A DNA stretch of 46,219 nt from JAEUSG01 sp964590225 (GTDB taxonomy: Bacteria; Fibrobacterota; OXYB2-FULL-49-7; JAEUSG01), in contig CAZPWS010000026.1 of NCBI GenBank assembly GCA_964590225.1, positions 1 to 46,219 of the forward strand. The letters run 5' to 3'. This document shows, in pieces, positions 31,672-39,987 of the stretch; positions within the stretch are counted from its first letter, which is position 1, and each line of letters starts with the position of its first letter. The position numbers were made by a program, and so were the translations under genes. The notes under the pieces were generated by a model, which was given only the letters and a program-made list of their open reading frames with translations, was not told the origin of the DNA and ran no database searches.

Positions 31672-34481
31672 ACAGAAAAGAAAACTACTGGCAAAATAAA
31701 ATATCCCTCTTTCTTCATGACCCGGTGCATAAAGCCTTAAAAATCCCAGGCCACGAAACAAGAGCGGCAGAAATAGCGGAACTCCTTAAGGTATCAACCC
31801 CCTCAAGAGAGGCCTACCAAGCTGCGGACAGAATAGCCTCTGGTCTAACAAGAGCGCCTCTACCAGGCCATTCAGATAATGAGTCAGAAAGTGGTAGCAT
31901 CGATTTTTATACTAATCCAGTCTTGACGCATCCGCTTGTAAAATCAAAACCATTAAAAGCGGAAATACCATCAACAGCAACAGTTGATTCAATCCAAAAG
32001 GAAATACTAAAACTTCTCGACGAAGACTTAGGTCTAACGGGCGAAAGGGATGCTCTAAAAGAAGGTCAGCTTAACAAAAAATTCAACAACAAGACAGAAG
32101 AAGAATGGAAAGAAGCCCTCTTCAATTATCTCTTTTTCGCCTTTAGAAAAAGGCTTCGCGTAAAAAACATAGGCGGACTTGGAGCCCTGTGGGATCTTCT
32201 TCCTGCCGATACAAGAATGCCTGACCATTCAATATGGCATCATTGCGGTTTAACCTCTGCAATTGGTTCTTCAATGAAAAGCGATCCCAACGCTTCTGTT
32301 TCCCTTGTTTCGTTCGCTATTACACCGGTTCAGCCTTTTATTGCTAAAGCAAGGAAGCTCCGCGATTCATGGACGGCCTCGGTTATTCTTTCATATTTGT
32401 CATTTACCGGAATCAAAACCGTAATGAAAAATCTCGGTGCCGATCATGTAGTATATCCATCGCTTCACGATCAGTCACTTGTGGAAAAATGGCTCGACGC
32501 TGAATATAATATGGGAAATTTCCTGATGGAACAGGAGGAAATTAAAGCACTTAATTCTGGCAGTGCCTCTATTGCCTCTTTCCCTAACAAGTTTGTCTTT
32601 GTTGCCGGAACCTCAACTGTTGATGAAATAGTTACAGAAATACAAAAAGAGATACAGCTTGAATGGGAACGGATAGCCGGAATAGTCAGAGATTATTTAG
32701 GAAAGGGCGAAACCTATAAAAAACTTTTCGATTATCAGATATCAGACTACTGGACCTTTTCTTATGCTTCGACAAAATTAGCAGGAACAGACGATAAGGA
32801 AGCGATTTTCAATTTTATTCCAGAGTCTAAGATTAAAAAGGAGCTGAATACAATTACAAAATTCGCTTCTGTTTATTCGAACGGCGACAAAACGGCAAAG
32901 CTATACAGCACAACACACTCTCTTGTGCAATCACTTCTTGCGGCAACAAAATCAAAACCAGTTAAAGTAAGAAAACCGCAAAGCGGTAAAAAGTGTCCTC
33001 TATGCGGAGAGCACGAGGTTTTACACGATTTTTCATATGCCGGTAAAACAGCAGCAAGCGAATATAAAGGAAAAATCGAAGGCTTTTGGAAACAATTACG
33101 CGAAAGATTTAATAGCGACGGTTCTTTCGCGCAGATTGGCGAAAAAGAGGAGATTTGCGCAATATGTTCCATAAAAAGATTTTTGCCCGTTGTTATTAAA
33201 AAACAGGGCGACAGCGAACTGCTTTACAAAACTTTTCATAGCGCCAACAATAGTGATTTCCCTTCCACTACACAACTTGCATTGAGCAGATATCTATACA
33301 AACTTACTGGCAAAGTGACTATAAACAGCAATGACCATGAAAAACTTATTCAATATGTCCATAATTCCGAACTTGAAGAAAGTAAAGATGAAGACTCCTT
33401 AAACATAAAAAGAATTATCGAAGAAGGTAAAAGCAAAAATATTACTATTGAAGAAAAGGATAAATATTACGCCATTTTGCTAATGGATGGCGATAAAATG
33501 GGTGATTTAATAAATGGTGAAACACTCAACGCAACATGGGACGATGTAATTCATCCCAAATTGTCTGAAAAATTCAAGAACCCAAAATTTGCGGGAAAAT
33601 CACCTTTTAAGGATAGGCTGTTGATTAACGATACAAGGATAATCAATCCAGCTTTGCATGCGGCCATATCCGAGTCTCTCAACAGTTTCGCGCGTTACGC
33701 TGTCGCTCCAATTATTGAAAAAGCTAATGGTAAACTTATTTATGCCGGCGGTGATGATGTTTGCGCTATTCTGCCTCTTCATACCGCCCTTGACGCCGCG
33801 GATGAAATTCGCAAAGCCTATAATATGAGTTTTGTTAAGTATGGTAAAAATGGAACATCAGAAACTGATAAAATTGACTCTGCAACAATTAAAGCATCGC
33901 TTCATCTTGGAAACGCCGAGAAAATATCTATTTCGGCGGCGGTAATTATCGCTCACCACAAAGAGCCGTTAAGAGAAGTAATAAAAGATGCCCACTCAGT
34001 ACTTGAAGGAGTCGCAAAGAAGAAAATTGGAAGAAATTCAATCGCTATACGCCTTAAAAAAAGGAGCGGAGGAGATAGGGATATCGCATTCAAATGGAAT
34101 GCCGTTAACCCATTCTTGGCTTCAGAAAAAATTCTTGATTCATTCAGGAATACAATGAAGTCTGTTTCCGCTGAGCTCACAAGTACAGGTCTTATTTATC
34201 GGATGAAGGACATGGAAGAGTTGGTCAAACCTCTGATATCAGACAAACAAAGTATAGAAAAAAATAAAGATAAAATTATCAAACTATTTCTATATGAAGT
34301 GGAACATTCCAGAGTAACAAGCATTCGGACAAAATCAGAGGAAGGTAAGAAGGAACTTAAAGATACAGCCGCCCGTTTTGCTGGATTATGCGTTAATCCC
34401 GATTTTTCTGAAGGAGTGTTGTTTAATCCGGAAGGGGTTGTTATCGCCCGCTTTCTTGCAACTAAAAAGGAGGATGAATAA
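31668..34481 (+). CDS. cas10: Cas10 (Cmr2), cyclic oligoadenylate synthase subunit
   Basis: Large subunit of the type III-B complex. The 937 residues contain an N-terminal HD-type region (LFLHDPVHKAL, His17-Asp18, then GHETRAAEIAELL), a zinc finger with C443-x2-C446 and C497-x2-C500, and two Palm domains. The Palm strand YAILLMDGDKMGDLING is followed by the cyclase motif GGDD at 694-697 (YAGGDDVCAIL). An intact GGDD means it should convert ATP to cyclic oligoadenylates when target RNA is bound, consistent with two CARF effectors in the operon. HD nuclease activity on ssDNA is possible but often weak in Cmr systems. Cmr3 starts 1 nt after its stop. Confidence 0.95.
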   Translation: MNRKENYWQNKISLFLHDPVHKALKIPGHETRAAEIAELLKVSTPSREAYQAADRIASGLTRAPLPGHSDNESESGSIDFYTNPVLTHPLVKSKPLKAEIPSTATVDSIQKEILKLLDEDLGLTGERDALKEGQLNKKFNNKTEEEWKEALFNYLFFAFRKRLRVKNIGGLGALWDLLPADTRMPDHSIWHHCGLTSAIGSSMKSDPNASVSLVSFAITPVQPFIAKARKLRDSWTASVILSYLSFTGIKTVMKNLGADHVVYPSLHDQSLVEKWLDAEYNMGNFLMEQEEIKALNSGSASIASFPNKFVFVAGTSTVDEIVTEIQKEIQLEWERIAGIVRDYLGKGETYKKLFDYQISDYWTFSYASTKLAGTDDKEAIFNFIPESKIKKELNTITKFASVYSNGDKTAKLYSTTHSLVQSLLAATKSKPVKVRKPQSGKKCPLCGEHEVLHDFSYAGKTAASEYKGKIEGFWKQLRERFNSDGSFAQIGEKEEICAICSIKRFLPVVIKKQGDSELLYKTFHSANNSDFPSTTQLALSRYLYKLTGKVTINSNDHEKLIQYVHNSELEESKDEDSLNIKRIIEEGKSKNITIEEKDKYYAILLMDGDKMGDLINGETLNATWDDVIHPKLSEKFKNPKFAGKSPFKDRLLINDTRIINPALHAAISESLNSFARYAVAPIIEKANGKLIYAGGDDVCAILPLHTALDAADEIRKAYNMSFVKYGKNGTSETDKIDSATIKASLHLGNAEKISISAAVIIAHHKEPLREVIKDAHSVLEGVAKKKIGRNSIAIRLKKRSGGDRDIAFKWNAVNPFLASEKILDSFRNTMKSVSAELTSTGLIYRMKDMEELVKPLISDKQSIEKNKDKIIKLFLYEVEHSRVTSIRTKSEEGKKELKDTAARFAGLCVNPDFSEGVLFNPEGVVIARFLATKKEDE

Positions 34482-34482
34482 A

Positions 34483-35472
34483 ATGCAATTCTATGAAATA
34501 ACCCCTTTCGATACAGTTTTTTTCAGAGGCTCCGAGCCCCTTATAGCAGGTCAGTTAATTGTAAACGGTCTTTTTCCACCTCCTGTAACCGTTATAGAAG
34601 GAGCAATAAGAACAGCTGTATTAAAACAAAATGGCATCGCCTTTTCGTCATACAACAACGGTAATGGCGGTGAACAAATCGAAAAGCTGATAGGAAAGAG
34701 TGTGGATGAATCGCCCCCATTCAATATAACAGCCATACTTCTAAAAAAGGGAAATGACATATTCGCGCCGACGCCATATTCCTGGCATATCGACTTTGAC
34801 AAAAAGATTGATTCCGGAAGAGATGTTGCAGGACTTGAGGTTACCGCTGTAAAATGCGTCGCTAACGCTGTATTGGAACAGCTTGCAGTTAAAACTTCTT
34901 CTAATCCCCTCCCTATCGTCTCGTTGAAAAACGCCGTTTCTCTTGGCAGCAACTGGATTAGATTATCACTTTTGCAAAAAACACTACCATTGAAACTTTC
35001 CGAAGGTGATTTAAAAACTGCGGCGGAACTTTATGCTATTGAGGCGCGAACTGGTATCAGCCGTCTTGATGAAAACAACCGCTCAACCCAAAAGACCAAA
35101 AAGGGAGCTCTTTTTACCGCCGGACACATTAGATTAAAAAATGATGTAACAATACTTGTAGCAGTTGACCGCGAATGTGGACTTCAACCACAGGGAACAA
35201 TTGTTTTGGGGGGAGAGAGACGGACAAGCGCTTACTCTAAACTAAAAGAAAATCCCCCATTAACTCTATCAGATAAATCAGAAGCGTTTGTATCTCTATC
35301 TCCCATTAAAATGAATCAAGAATCTCTTTCAGCCTGTATCTGTACCGGAAAAGCTGTAGTTACAGCCGGATGGAGTATGCACAATAAATTCCATAAGGAA
35401 ACTTGTTCTTGGTTACCTGCGGGTTCAGTATTCAATCGAAACATTAACAATCAATGCGCCTCCTTGGCGTAA
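34483..35472 (+). CDS. cmr3: Type III-B RAMP protein Cmr3
   Basis: Binds Cas10 and the crRNA 5' handle at the foot of the complex. The 329 residues begin QFYEITPFDTVFFRGSEPLIAG, the Cmr3 opening, then PPPVTVIEGAIRTAVL, and the C-terminal half has TIVLGGERRTSAY. The ATG at 34483 is chosen because AAGGAGG lies 9 nt before it and the family starts here; an in-frame ATG at 34378 lies inside cas10. Confidence 0.92.
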   Translation: MQFYEITPFDTVFFRGSEPLIAGQLIVNGLFPPPVTVIEGAIRTAVLKQNGIAFSSYNNGNGGEQIEKLIGKSVDESPPFNITAILLKKGNDIFAPTPYSWHIDFDKKIDSGRDVAGLEVTAVKCVANAVLEQLAVKTSSNPLPIVSLKNAVSLGSNWIRLSLLQKTLPLKLSEGDLKTAAELYAIEARTGISRLDENNRSTQKTKKGALFTAGHIRLKNDVTILVAVDRECGLQPQGTIVLGGERRTSAYSKLKENPPLTLSDKSEAFVSLSPIKMNQESLSACICTGKAVVTAGWSMHNKFHKETCSWLPAGSVFNRNINNQCASLA

Positions 35473-35491
35473 TAAAAGGAGCAAACAAATT

Positions 35492-36358
35492 ATGAAAACA
35501 GAAAGCTCAATTCTAACCGCGTACGCTGTAACACCGTGCCACGCTGGAAGCGGATCTTCAATCGGTGTTGTTGACCTTCCAATCCAAAGGGAGCGCCACA
35601 CAAATTGGCCAGTAGTAGCAAGTTCAGGAGTTAAAGGAGCTATGCGCTCACATGTTGACTCAAGAAGAAGTATCCTTGAAAAGGAACTTGGTTCAGAAAA
35701 GTCACAAAGGGCGGTTGAATACATATTTGGCTCAGAAAAAAATGAATATGCGGGCGCAATTTCAGTTACAGACCTTAAAATGCTCGCATATCCAATGCGT
35801 TCAAACATTGCTCCTTTTGTTTGGATTACATGTCCAGCCGTTCTAAAAAGACTTGTAAGAGATCTTCAGCTTGTTGGTAAACCTGTACCCTCGCTTTCGC
35901 AGTTATCAGTGTTAACAAAAGAGGAGGACGCTTTATGGCTTTGCGGTTCCTTTAGTCCTAACAAGAAAATTCTTCTTGAGGATATGGAAGTAGAGTGTAA
36001 GTCGGAGATCAAACTTGATAACATTTTGCAATATTTCAAGGGCGCAGATAAACTGCTTATAGTACATGATACAGTTTTTGATTATGGGGTTTCACATTGT
36101 ACTTCTATAAACGCTCAAATAAAGATTGATCAAGCTACGGGTACTACACAATCAGGTTCTCTCCGTTATCAGGAAGAGCTGCCCTCTGATACAATCCTTT
36201 ATTCGCTTGTATTCTGGGGTGATTCGCACGATAAGGACAGAGAAATGAAAACCGACGCAATAAAGTCTTTGGTTACAGATAAAATCTTGAAGGATTTTGT
36301 CCAAATTGGAGGCGATGAAACCTGTGGTCGCGGTATTTTTCAGATAACCTGGAATTAA
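35492..36358 (+). CDS. cmr4: Type III-B backbone RAMP and target RNase Cmr4
   Basis: Repeated backbone subunit that cleaves target RNA at 6-nt intervals. The 288 residues have TAYAVTPCHAGSGSSIGVVDLPIQRERHTNWPVVASSGVKGAMR. Asp28 in VDLPIQRE corresponds to the catalytic Asp of known Cmr4. The glycine-rich segment FVQIGGDETCGRGIFQ closes the protein. AAAGGAG lies upstream of the ATG after a 19-nt gap from cmr3. Confidence 0.95.
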   Translation: MKTESSILTAYAVTPCHAGSGSSIGVVDLPIQRERHTNWPVVASSGVKGAMRSHVDSRRSILEKELGSEKSQRAVEYIFGSEKNEYAGAISVTDLKMLAYPMRSNIAPFVWITCPAVLKRLVRDLQLVGKPVPSLSQLSVLTKEEDALWLCGSFSPNKKILLEDMEVECKSEIKLDNILQYFKGADKLLIVHDTVFDYGVSHCTSINAQIKIDQATGTTQSGSLRYQEELPSDTILYSLVFWGDSHDKDREMKTDAIKSLVTDKILKDFVQIGGDETCGRGIFQITWN

Positions 36359-36370
36359 TGGAGTATAAAT

Positions 36371-36733
36371 ATGAGAACTAAAGAACAAATACGCTCCGAA
36401 TTTGCGCTTAATAAAATTGAGCAAAAATTTAACGGTAGAGTAGCAAAGGATACGGCAAATTTTATCGTAGGAATGCCTACAATGATTCTTACAAATGGTC
36501 TTGGGCAATCACTAGCTTTTTTATTGTCAAAAAGTGATCAAAAGCATAAGGTTGTTTTTGATATAATAAAAGAATGGCTGACCATCGAGAATAGTAATTT
36601 GTCAGCTAATTCGGACATTGGTTTTCTTGGAAGGTTTTCAACAATTGAGCAGAAAAAATATCTTGAAGCACAAAACGAAGCGCTTGCTATGTTGAATTGG
36701 CTTAAACGATACGCTCGCGCGTTTGAGGAGTAA
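36371..36733 (+). CDS. cmr5: Type III-B small subunit Cmr5
   Basis: Small helical subunit lining the target-RNA groove. The 120 residues are all-helical, with ANFIVGMPTMILTNGLGQSLAFLLSK, the Cmr5 hallmark (PxxIxxNGLGQ-type), and a C-terminal EALAMLNWLKRYARAFEE, which also matches the family end. It starts 12 nt after cmr4 and the final codons contain the ribosome binding site of cmr6. Confidence 0.95.
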   Translation: MRTKEQIRSEFALNKIEQKFNGRVAKDTANFIVGMPTMILTNGLGQSLAFLLSKSDQKHKVVFDIIKEWLTIENSNLSANSDIGFLGRFSTIEQKKYLEAQNEALAMLNWLKRYARAFEE

Positions 36734-36737
36734 ATAT

Positions 36738-37877
36738 ATGCGCCCAATACCAGAAAACCAGATCAATCTGTTATGTAGTGACAATGGCGCGAACGGCAAT
36801 TTCTCGCTTTATTTTCCAAGAATGGTAGAATGGAACGACAATTGCTCAAAAGATAAGGATAGTATTGTCAACCTCGGAAAAGCTAGCGTTACCAGATACA
36901 ATGCTGCAAATAATGCTCTCCAGTCTAACCATGAAAAGCAGTCTTATGTTGTAAATAGTGTTGCGAATGAAGGCTTTTTAGCTTTTGAAATCAGAGCGGT
37001 TCTCACTTCCCCATTTATTTCAGGCCTTGGTTCGGGCCACCCAACGGAAACAGGTATGATCCTTGACCGTAATACAGGTCTCCCTTTTTTACCGGCAAGC
37101 GGAATTAAAGGGGTTTTGAGAACAGCGCATACATTAAATCTTTACAACAGTAATAAAGACAGCGCTTCGTTTCAAGAAAGATGGATTAAAAGAGGTGACT
37201 TGGATAGTAAAGGCAGATTACATGAGTCAAATACCGGCAAAGAACTGATGCTTGACGACAAAGAGCCGTCGCTTCGAAAATACTTTGGAGATACCGATAC
37301 TAACCCGGGCTCTGTACGAGGACAGATTGTTTTTCTTGATGCCTTCCCAGCCAAAGTGCCACTACTTAAAACAGATATCATGAACCCTCATTTCAGTAAG
37401 TACTATAACGGAAATGGAAGTGTTGAGCCGGTAGAAACAGAAACACCTATCCCAATTAAGTTCCTCGCTGTTACAGAAGGAACAGAATTCATATTTCGCT
37501 GCTACGCTTCTCCATTGCAGAAGCCGGATAAAAATGATGAAGTACCACGAGAATGGGGTGAGGAGGACGAAAAAGCCATCATTGATATGTTCATGAAAGC
37601 AACACAGGAAATTGGTTTTGGCGCCAAAACAGCCATTGGATACGGAAGGTTTTTTATTACAAAAATTACCGTTAACGGCGAAACCAAATATGAAAAGCCA
37701 ATGCCGGAGATTGTTCCAGCCCAACCAATAAAACCGATTCAGGAACAACATCACAGCCATCATTCAAGCAATCACAGCTTTCAAAAGAAAAAAGATCCTT
37801 TTGAAAAGAAAGAAAAGAACAATACAATGAGCGACAAAGAGAGAAAGAATTTAATGAAAAGTTTTAAGAAATTCTAA
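36738..37877 (+). CDS. cmr6: Type III-B RAMP protein Cmr6 with a basic C-terminal tail
   Basis: Backbone-capping subunit next to Cmr1. The 379 residues include SPFISGLGSGHPTETGMILDRNTGLPFLPASGIKGVLRTAH (parts of which are the Cmr6 RAMP signature) and GFGAKTAIGYGRF near residue 305. After about 320 there is an unusual His/Ser/Lys-rich tail (EQHHSHHSSNHSFQKKKDPF, then KERKNLMKSFKKF), probably disordered. ATG 36738 has GAGGAG 7 nt upstream; the in-frame TTG at 36723 is rejected. The stop overlaps the next start by 1 nt (TAATG). Confidence 0.93.
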   Translation: MRPIPENQINLLCSDNGANGNFSLYFPRMVEWNDNCSKDKDSIVNLGKASVTRYNAANNALQSNHEKQSYVVNSVANEGFLAFEIRAVLTSPFISGLGSGHPTETGMILDRNTGLPFLPASGIKGVLRTAHTLNLYNSNKDSASFQERWIKRGDLDSKGRLHESNTGKELMLDDKEPSLRKYFGDTDTNPGSVRGQIVFLDAFPAKVPLLKTDIMNPHFSKYYNGNGSVEPVETETPIPIKFLAVTEGTEFIFRCYASPLQKPDKNDEVPREWGEEDEKAIIDMFMKATQEIGFGAKTAIGYGRFFITKITVNGETKYEKPMPEIVPAQPIKPIQEQHHSHHSSNHSFQKKKDPFEKKEKNNTMSDKERKNLMKSFKKF

Positions 37878-39103
37878 TGCCTTACACACTAATAGCATCT
37901 ATCGGCACGGGCCTGAGAAAGGAAAGCGGATACCGTAAAACAGTTTACCGTTTTCCGGACGGTTCGGAGTTTGAAACCGCCCTTTTTTTACAGGCGATAC
38001 TTAAAAGTAATAACTTCAAAGAAATTGACAGTGTACTTTTATCCGGTACAAGAACATCAGACTGGGGAGCGTTACTCTCATCTTCCGATACGCCAAACGA
38101 TGAGCTGTTTTATAAGATCATTCAAGAATCAGAGAACAAAGGAATAACAGACTCTTCGCTTTCTCTACTGCAAACATTTTTAACAGAAACATGGCGTATT
38201 CCCTTTCAACTTAACTGCCATACTCATAAGATTGATAACGACACAATTAGTGAAATTTTTGCCTCATATTCAAAGCTTGTAAGCAGTGTTCCCTCCGATA
38301 AGCCTGTGTTGCTCGATATCACACACGGCTTTCGCTCCATGCCCCTTTTAATGTATCAGGCCATACAGTATTGTACCGCAAATGGTCAAAGGCGGCAAAT
38401 AGAACTTATCTACGGCGAGTACATTGATACCGAAAAAATTTCCTATGTAAGAGACCTTTCTTCATATTGGAAGATTAGCGAATATACTGCGGCATTGCAT
38501 CTATTTAGAGAACGGTTTGACGGTTTTTCGCTCGCAGAACTCATAAAGGAAGAATGGTCAGATGGCGCCAACTGGTTATCAAAATTTTCCGGCATGGTAC
38601 AGGCAAATTTCTCATTACAATTACATGAGCATATACGAATTCTTAAAAACTATCTCAAAAGTTTTAATAATCAGGAAGCATCAACAATGGTTTTAGAGGT
38701 TTATGCTGAATTAGAAAAACTATCTACATTGTATAGTAACAAAACAAGTAAAACAATCCTCAAGTTTGCAGAAGTGCTTTCTAATAAAAAGATGTTTACT
38801 CAAGCCGTTATTGCCCTTCAAATAGCAGTCGAAGCCGCGACAATGGAGCAGATAAACAGAGAAGACGAAATTGGAAATTATGATTTTTGGCATGAACAGG
38901 GAAAGAAAGAGCTCAAAAGGTTGTGCAAAAAAGATAATAACCTTTATAAAAAGCTCAAAAATCTTGAATATATACGCAATCAAATAGCTCATGGCGGAGC
39001 CAAAAATCCCGATACCGGCGGTTTCCCCGCTCAACAAAACCTAAAAAATCAGTTCGAAAGCGCATTTGCCGCCGTTCAAAAGGTATGTAATGGCAATGTT
39101 TAA
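37877..39103 (+). CDS. CARF-HEPN ribonuclease, TM1812/Csx1-Csx2 type (first copy)
   Basis: Predicted cyclic-oligoadenylate-activated RNase. The 408 residues have an N-terminal CARF domain, with LIASIGTGL at the start and the ligand-pocket signature LLDITHGFRSMPLLMYQA (Asp147 to Arg153). A helical linker leads to a C-terminal HEPN domain with YIRNQIAHGG, an R-x4-H site (Arg367, His372). Members of this TM1812 family dimerise and cut RNA non-specifically when cA4 or a similar ligand binds. It is directly coupled to cmr6 (1-nt overlap), which fits a signalling partner of Cas10. Ligand ring size cannot be read from sequence. Confidence 0.88.
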   Translation: MPYTLIASIGTGLRKESGYRKTVYRFPDGSEFETALFLQAILKSNNFKEIDSVLLSGTRTSDWGALLSSSDTPNDELFYKIIQESENKGITDSSLSLLQTFLTETWRIPFQLNCHTHKIDNDTISEIFASYSKLVSSVPSDKPVLLDITHGFRSMPLLMYQAIQYCTANGQRRQIELIYGEYIDTEKISYVRDLSSYWKISEYTAALHLFRERFDGFSLAELIKEEWSDGANWLSKFSGMVQANFSLQLHEHIRILKNYLKSFNNQEASTMVLEVYAELEKLSTLYSNKTSKTILKFAEVLSNKKMFTQAVIALQIAVEAATMEQINREDEIGNYDFWHEQGKKELKRLCKKDNNLYKKLKNLEYIRNQIAHGGAKNPDTGGFPAQQNLKNQFESAFAAVQKVCNGNV

Positions 39104-39494
39104 TCTATATACACTACTCAACCACCAGCTTACAACAGAACAGCACAATAACATTATCTCGTTCTTTAACAGCGAAGCTGTAATTACTTCCCCGCCAGCA
39201 GTAGTAAGCGATTATTGGTGTAATGTTAATCCAAACGGCTCGCTTTCCGATACAGGAATATCAACTGTTTTTGATTGGCTTAAAACAATCAGTAAAGATT
39301 CGGCAATAATAGTACAGGGCGAATATGGCGCAACATATATGGTAGTTGACTGGTGTATTAAAAACGGAATAGCGGTTTATTACATCACCACAAACCGTAA
39401 TGCGGATGAACAAACAAACACTGATGGAAGCTCAACAATAACGAGGATTTTCAGACACGCAGGTTTAAGAAAGTATGAGCCCTATGAAGCATAA
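39090..39494 (+). CDS. csx20: Csx20-like protein, predicted ring nuclease
   Basis: The 134 residues follow the Csx20 pattern as I recall it: LYTLLNHQLTTEQ at the N-terminus, a W-x-NVNP motif, STVFDWLK, and SAIIVQGEYGATYMVVDWCIKNGIAVYYITTNR with the QGxxGATY and TTxR residues, then FRHAGLRKYE. Csx20 was predicted to be a Rossmann-like CARF-clan ring nuclease that degrades cyclic oligoadenylate and so resets the system. ATG 39090 has AAAGG 7 nt upstream and overlaps the previous gene by 14 nt. It sits between two CARF-HEPN effectors, the expected place for an off-switch. Activity is inferred, not shown. Confidence 0.7.
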   Translation: MAMFNLYTLLNHQLTTEQHNNIISFFNSEAVITSPPAVVSDYWCNVNPNGSLSDTGISTVFDWLKTISKDSAIIVQGEYGATYMVVDWCIKNGIAVYYITTNRNADEQTNTDGSSTITRIFRHAGLRKYEPYEA

Positions 39495-39507
39495 AGCTAC
39501 ATACTCC

Positions 39508-39702
39508 TTATCTCCCTTTGATTTTTTCTATACCAAGATCTTTGCATATCTTAACGGCAAGTATATCGTGAATTTCAGAATGGCGTGGAATAGCAGAGCG
39601 TTTATTTTGAGCAGGATTCATGTACCAAGTGTGATTCCCGCCCTCTCTAACAAAAGTACAACCTTGTTTGTGCAGATAGTCAAGAAGCTCACGGCGCTTC
39701 AT
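39508..39702 (-). CDS. hicA: HicA toxin (mRNA interferase)
   Basis: Small dsRBD-fold ribonuclease toxin. The 64 residues start MKRRELLDYLHKQGCTFVREGGNHTWYMNP, which includes the active-site His24 in GGNHTWY, then AIPRHSEIHDILAVKICKDLGI, the HicA end. It overlaps the hicB stop by 4 nt (ATGA). It is on the opposite strand to all neighbouring cas genes and convergent with csx20, 13 nt away, with no terminator between, so read-through from the cas operon would be antisense to it. The order antitoxin-then-toxin is the reverse of the classical hicAB order. Confidence 0.93.
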   Translation of the reverse strand: MKRRELLDYLHKQGCTFVREGGNHTWYMNPAQNKRSAIPRHSEIHDILAVKICKDLGIEKIKGR

Positions 39703-39911
39703 ACAGAAATAAGCTCTTCAGAAAAATTTGATTCCGCAAAAGCTAAAGCATCTTCTCTATTAAGCTGGATCGCCTCACGAAGGCAGGATTTTAAGCTATT
39801 CATCAACTCTTCGTGTGTTTTTTCCTGGCAGTTCACACCAGGGATTTCTTCTATCCAGCCAATCCACCAACCATCAACATTCTTGACAATAGCAGTATAT
39901 TCCCTTGTCAT
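39699..39911 (-). CDS. hicB: HicB antitoxin, short form without DNA-binding domain
   Basis: The 70 residues carry the partial RNase H fold of HicB: TREYTAIVKNVDGWWIGWIEEIPGVNCQEKTHEELMNSLKSCLREAI, which neutralises HicA. The C-terminal helix-turn-helix or ribbon-helix-helix domain of longer HicBs is absent, so autoregulation, if any, needs another factor or the HicAB complex. I choose ATG 39911, preceded by AAAGGA at 6 nt; an in-frame ATG at 39974 lacks a ribosome binding site and adds 21 unrelated residues. The start is 76 nt from the divergent CARF-HEPN gene, so both share one promoter region. Confidence 0.88.
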   Translation of the reverse strand: MTREYTAIVKNVDGWWIGWIEEIPGVNCQEKTHEELMNSLKSCLREAIQLNREDALAFAESNFSEELISV

Positions 39912-39987
39912 AAATATCCTTTCTGCCTTTTCGCAAACTACAACCGAAATTGTGTTACTTGTATAAATATACATAGAGGCATAACAA
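39912..39987. promoter_or_regulatory. Divergent promoter region between hicBA and the second CARF-HEPN gene
   Basis: It contains TTGTATAAATAT (39959-39970), the same 12-mer as in front of cas6, and a near-palindrome TGTATA-AA-TATACA (39960-39973) that could be an operator. AGAGG lies 8 nt before ATG 39988. No strong -35 is evident. Confidence 0.4.

Noticed and set aside
34378..34482. Longer N-terminus for Cmr3
   Set aside because: Inside cas10; ATG 34483 has AAGGAGG and the conserved opening.
39475..39966. 163-residue + strand frame over hicBA
   Set aside because: Antisense shadow of two well-supported genes; no ribosome binding site and no family features.
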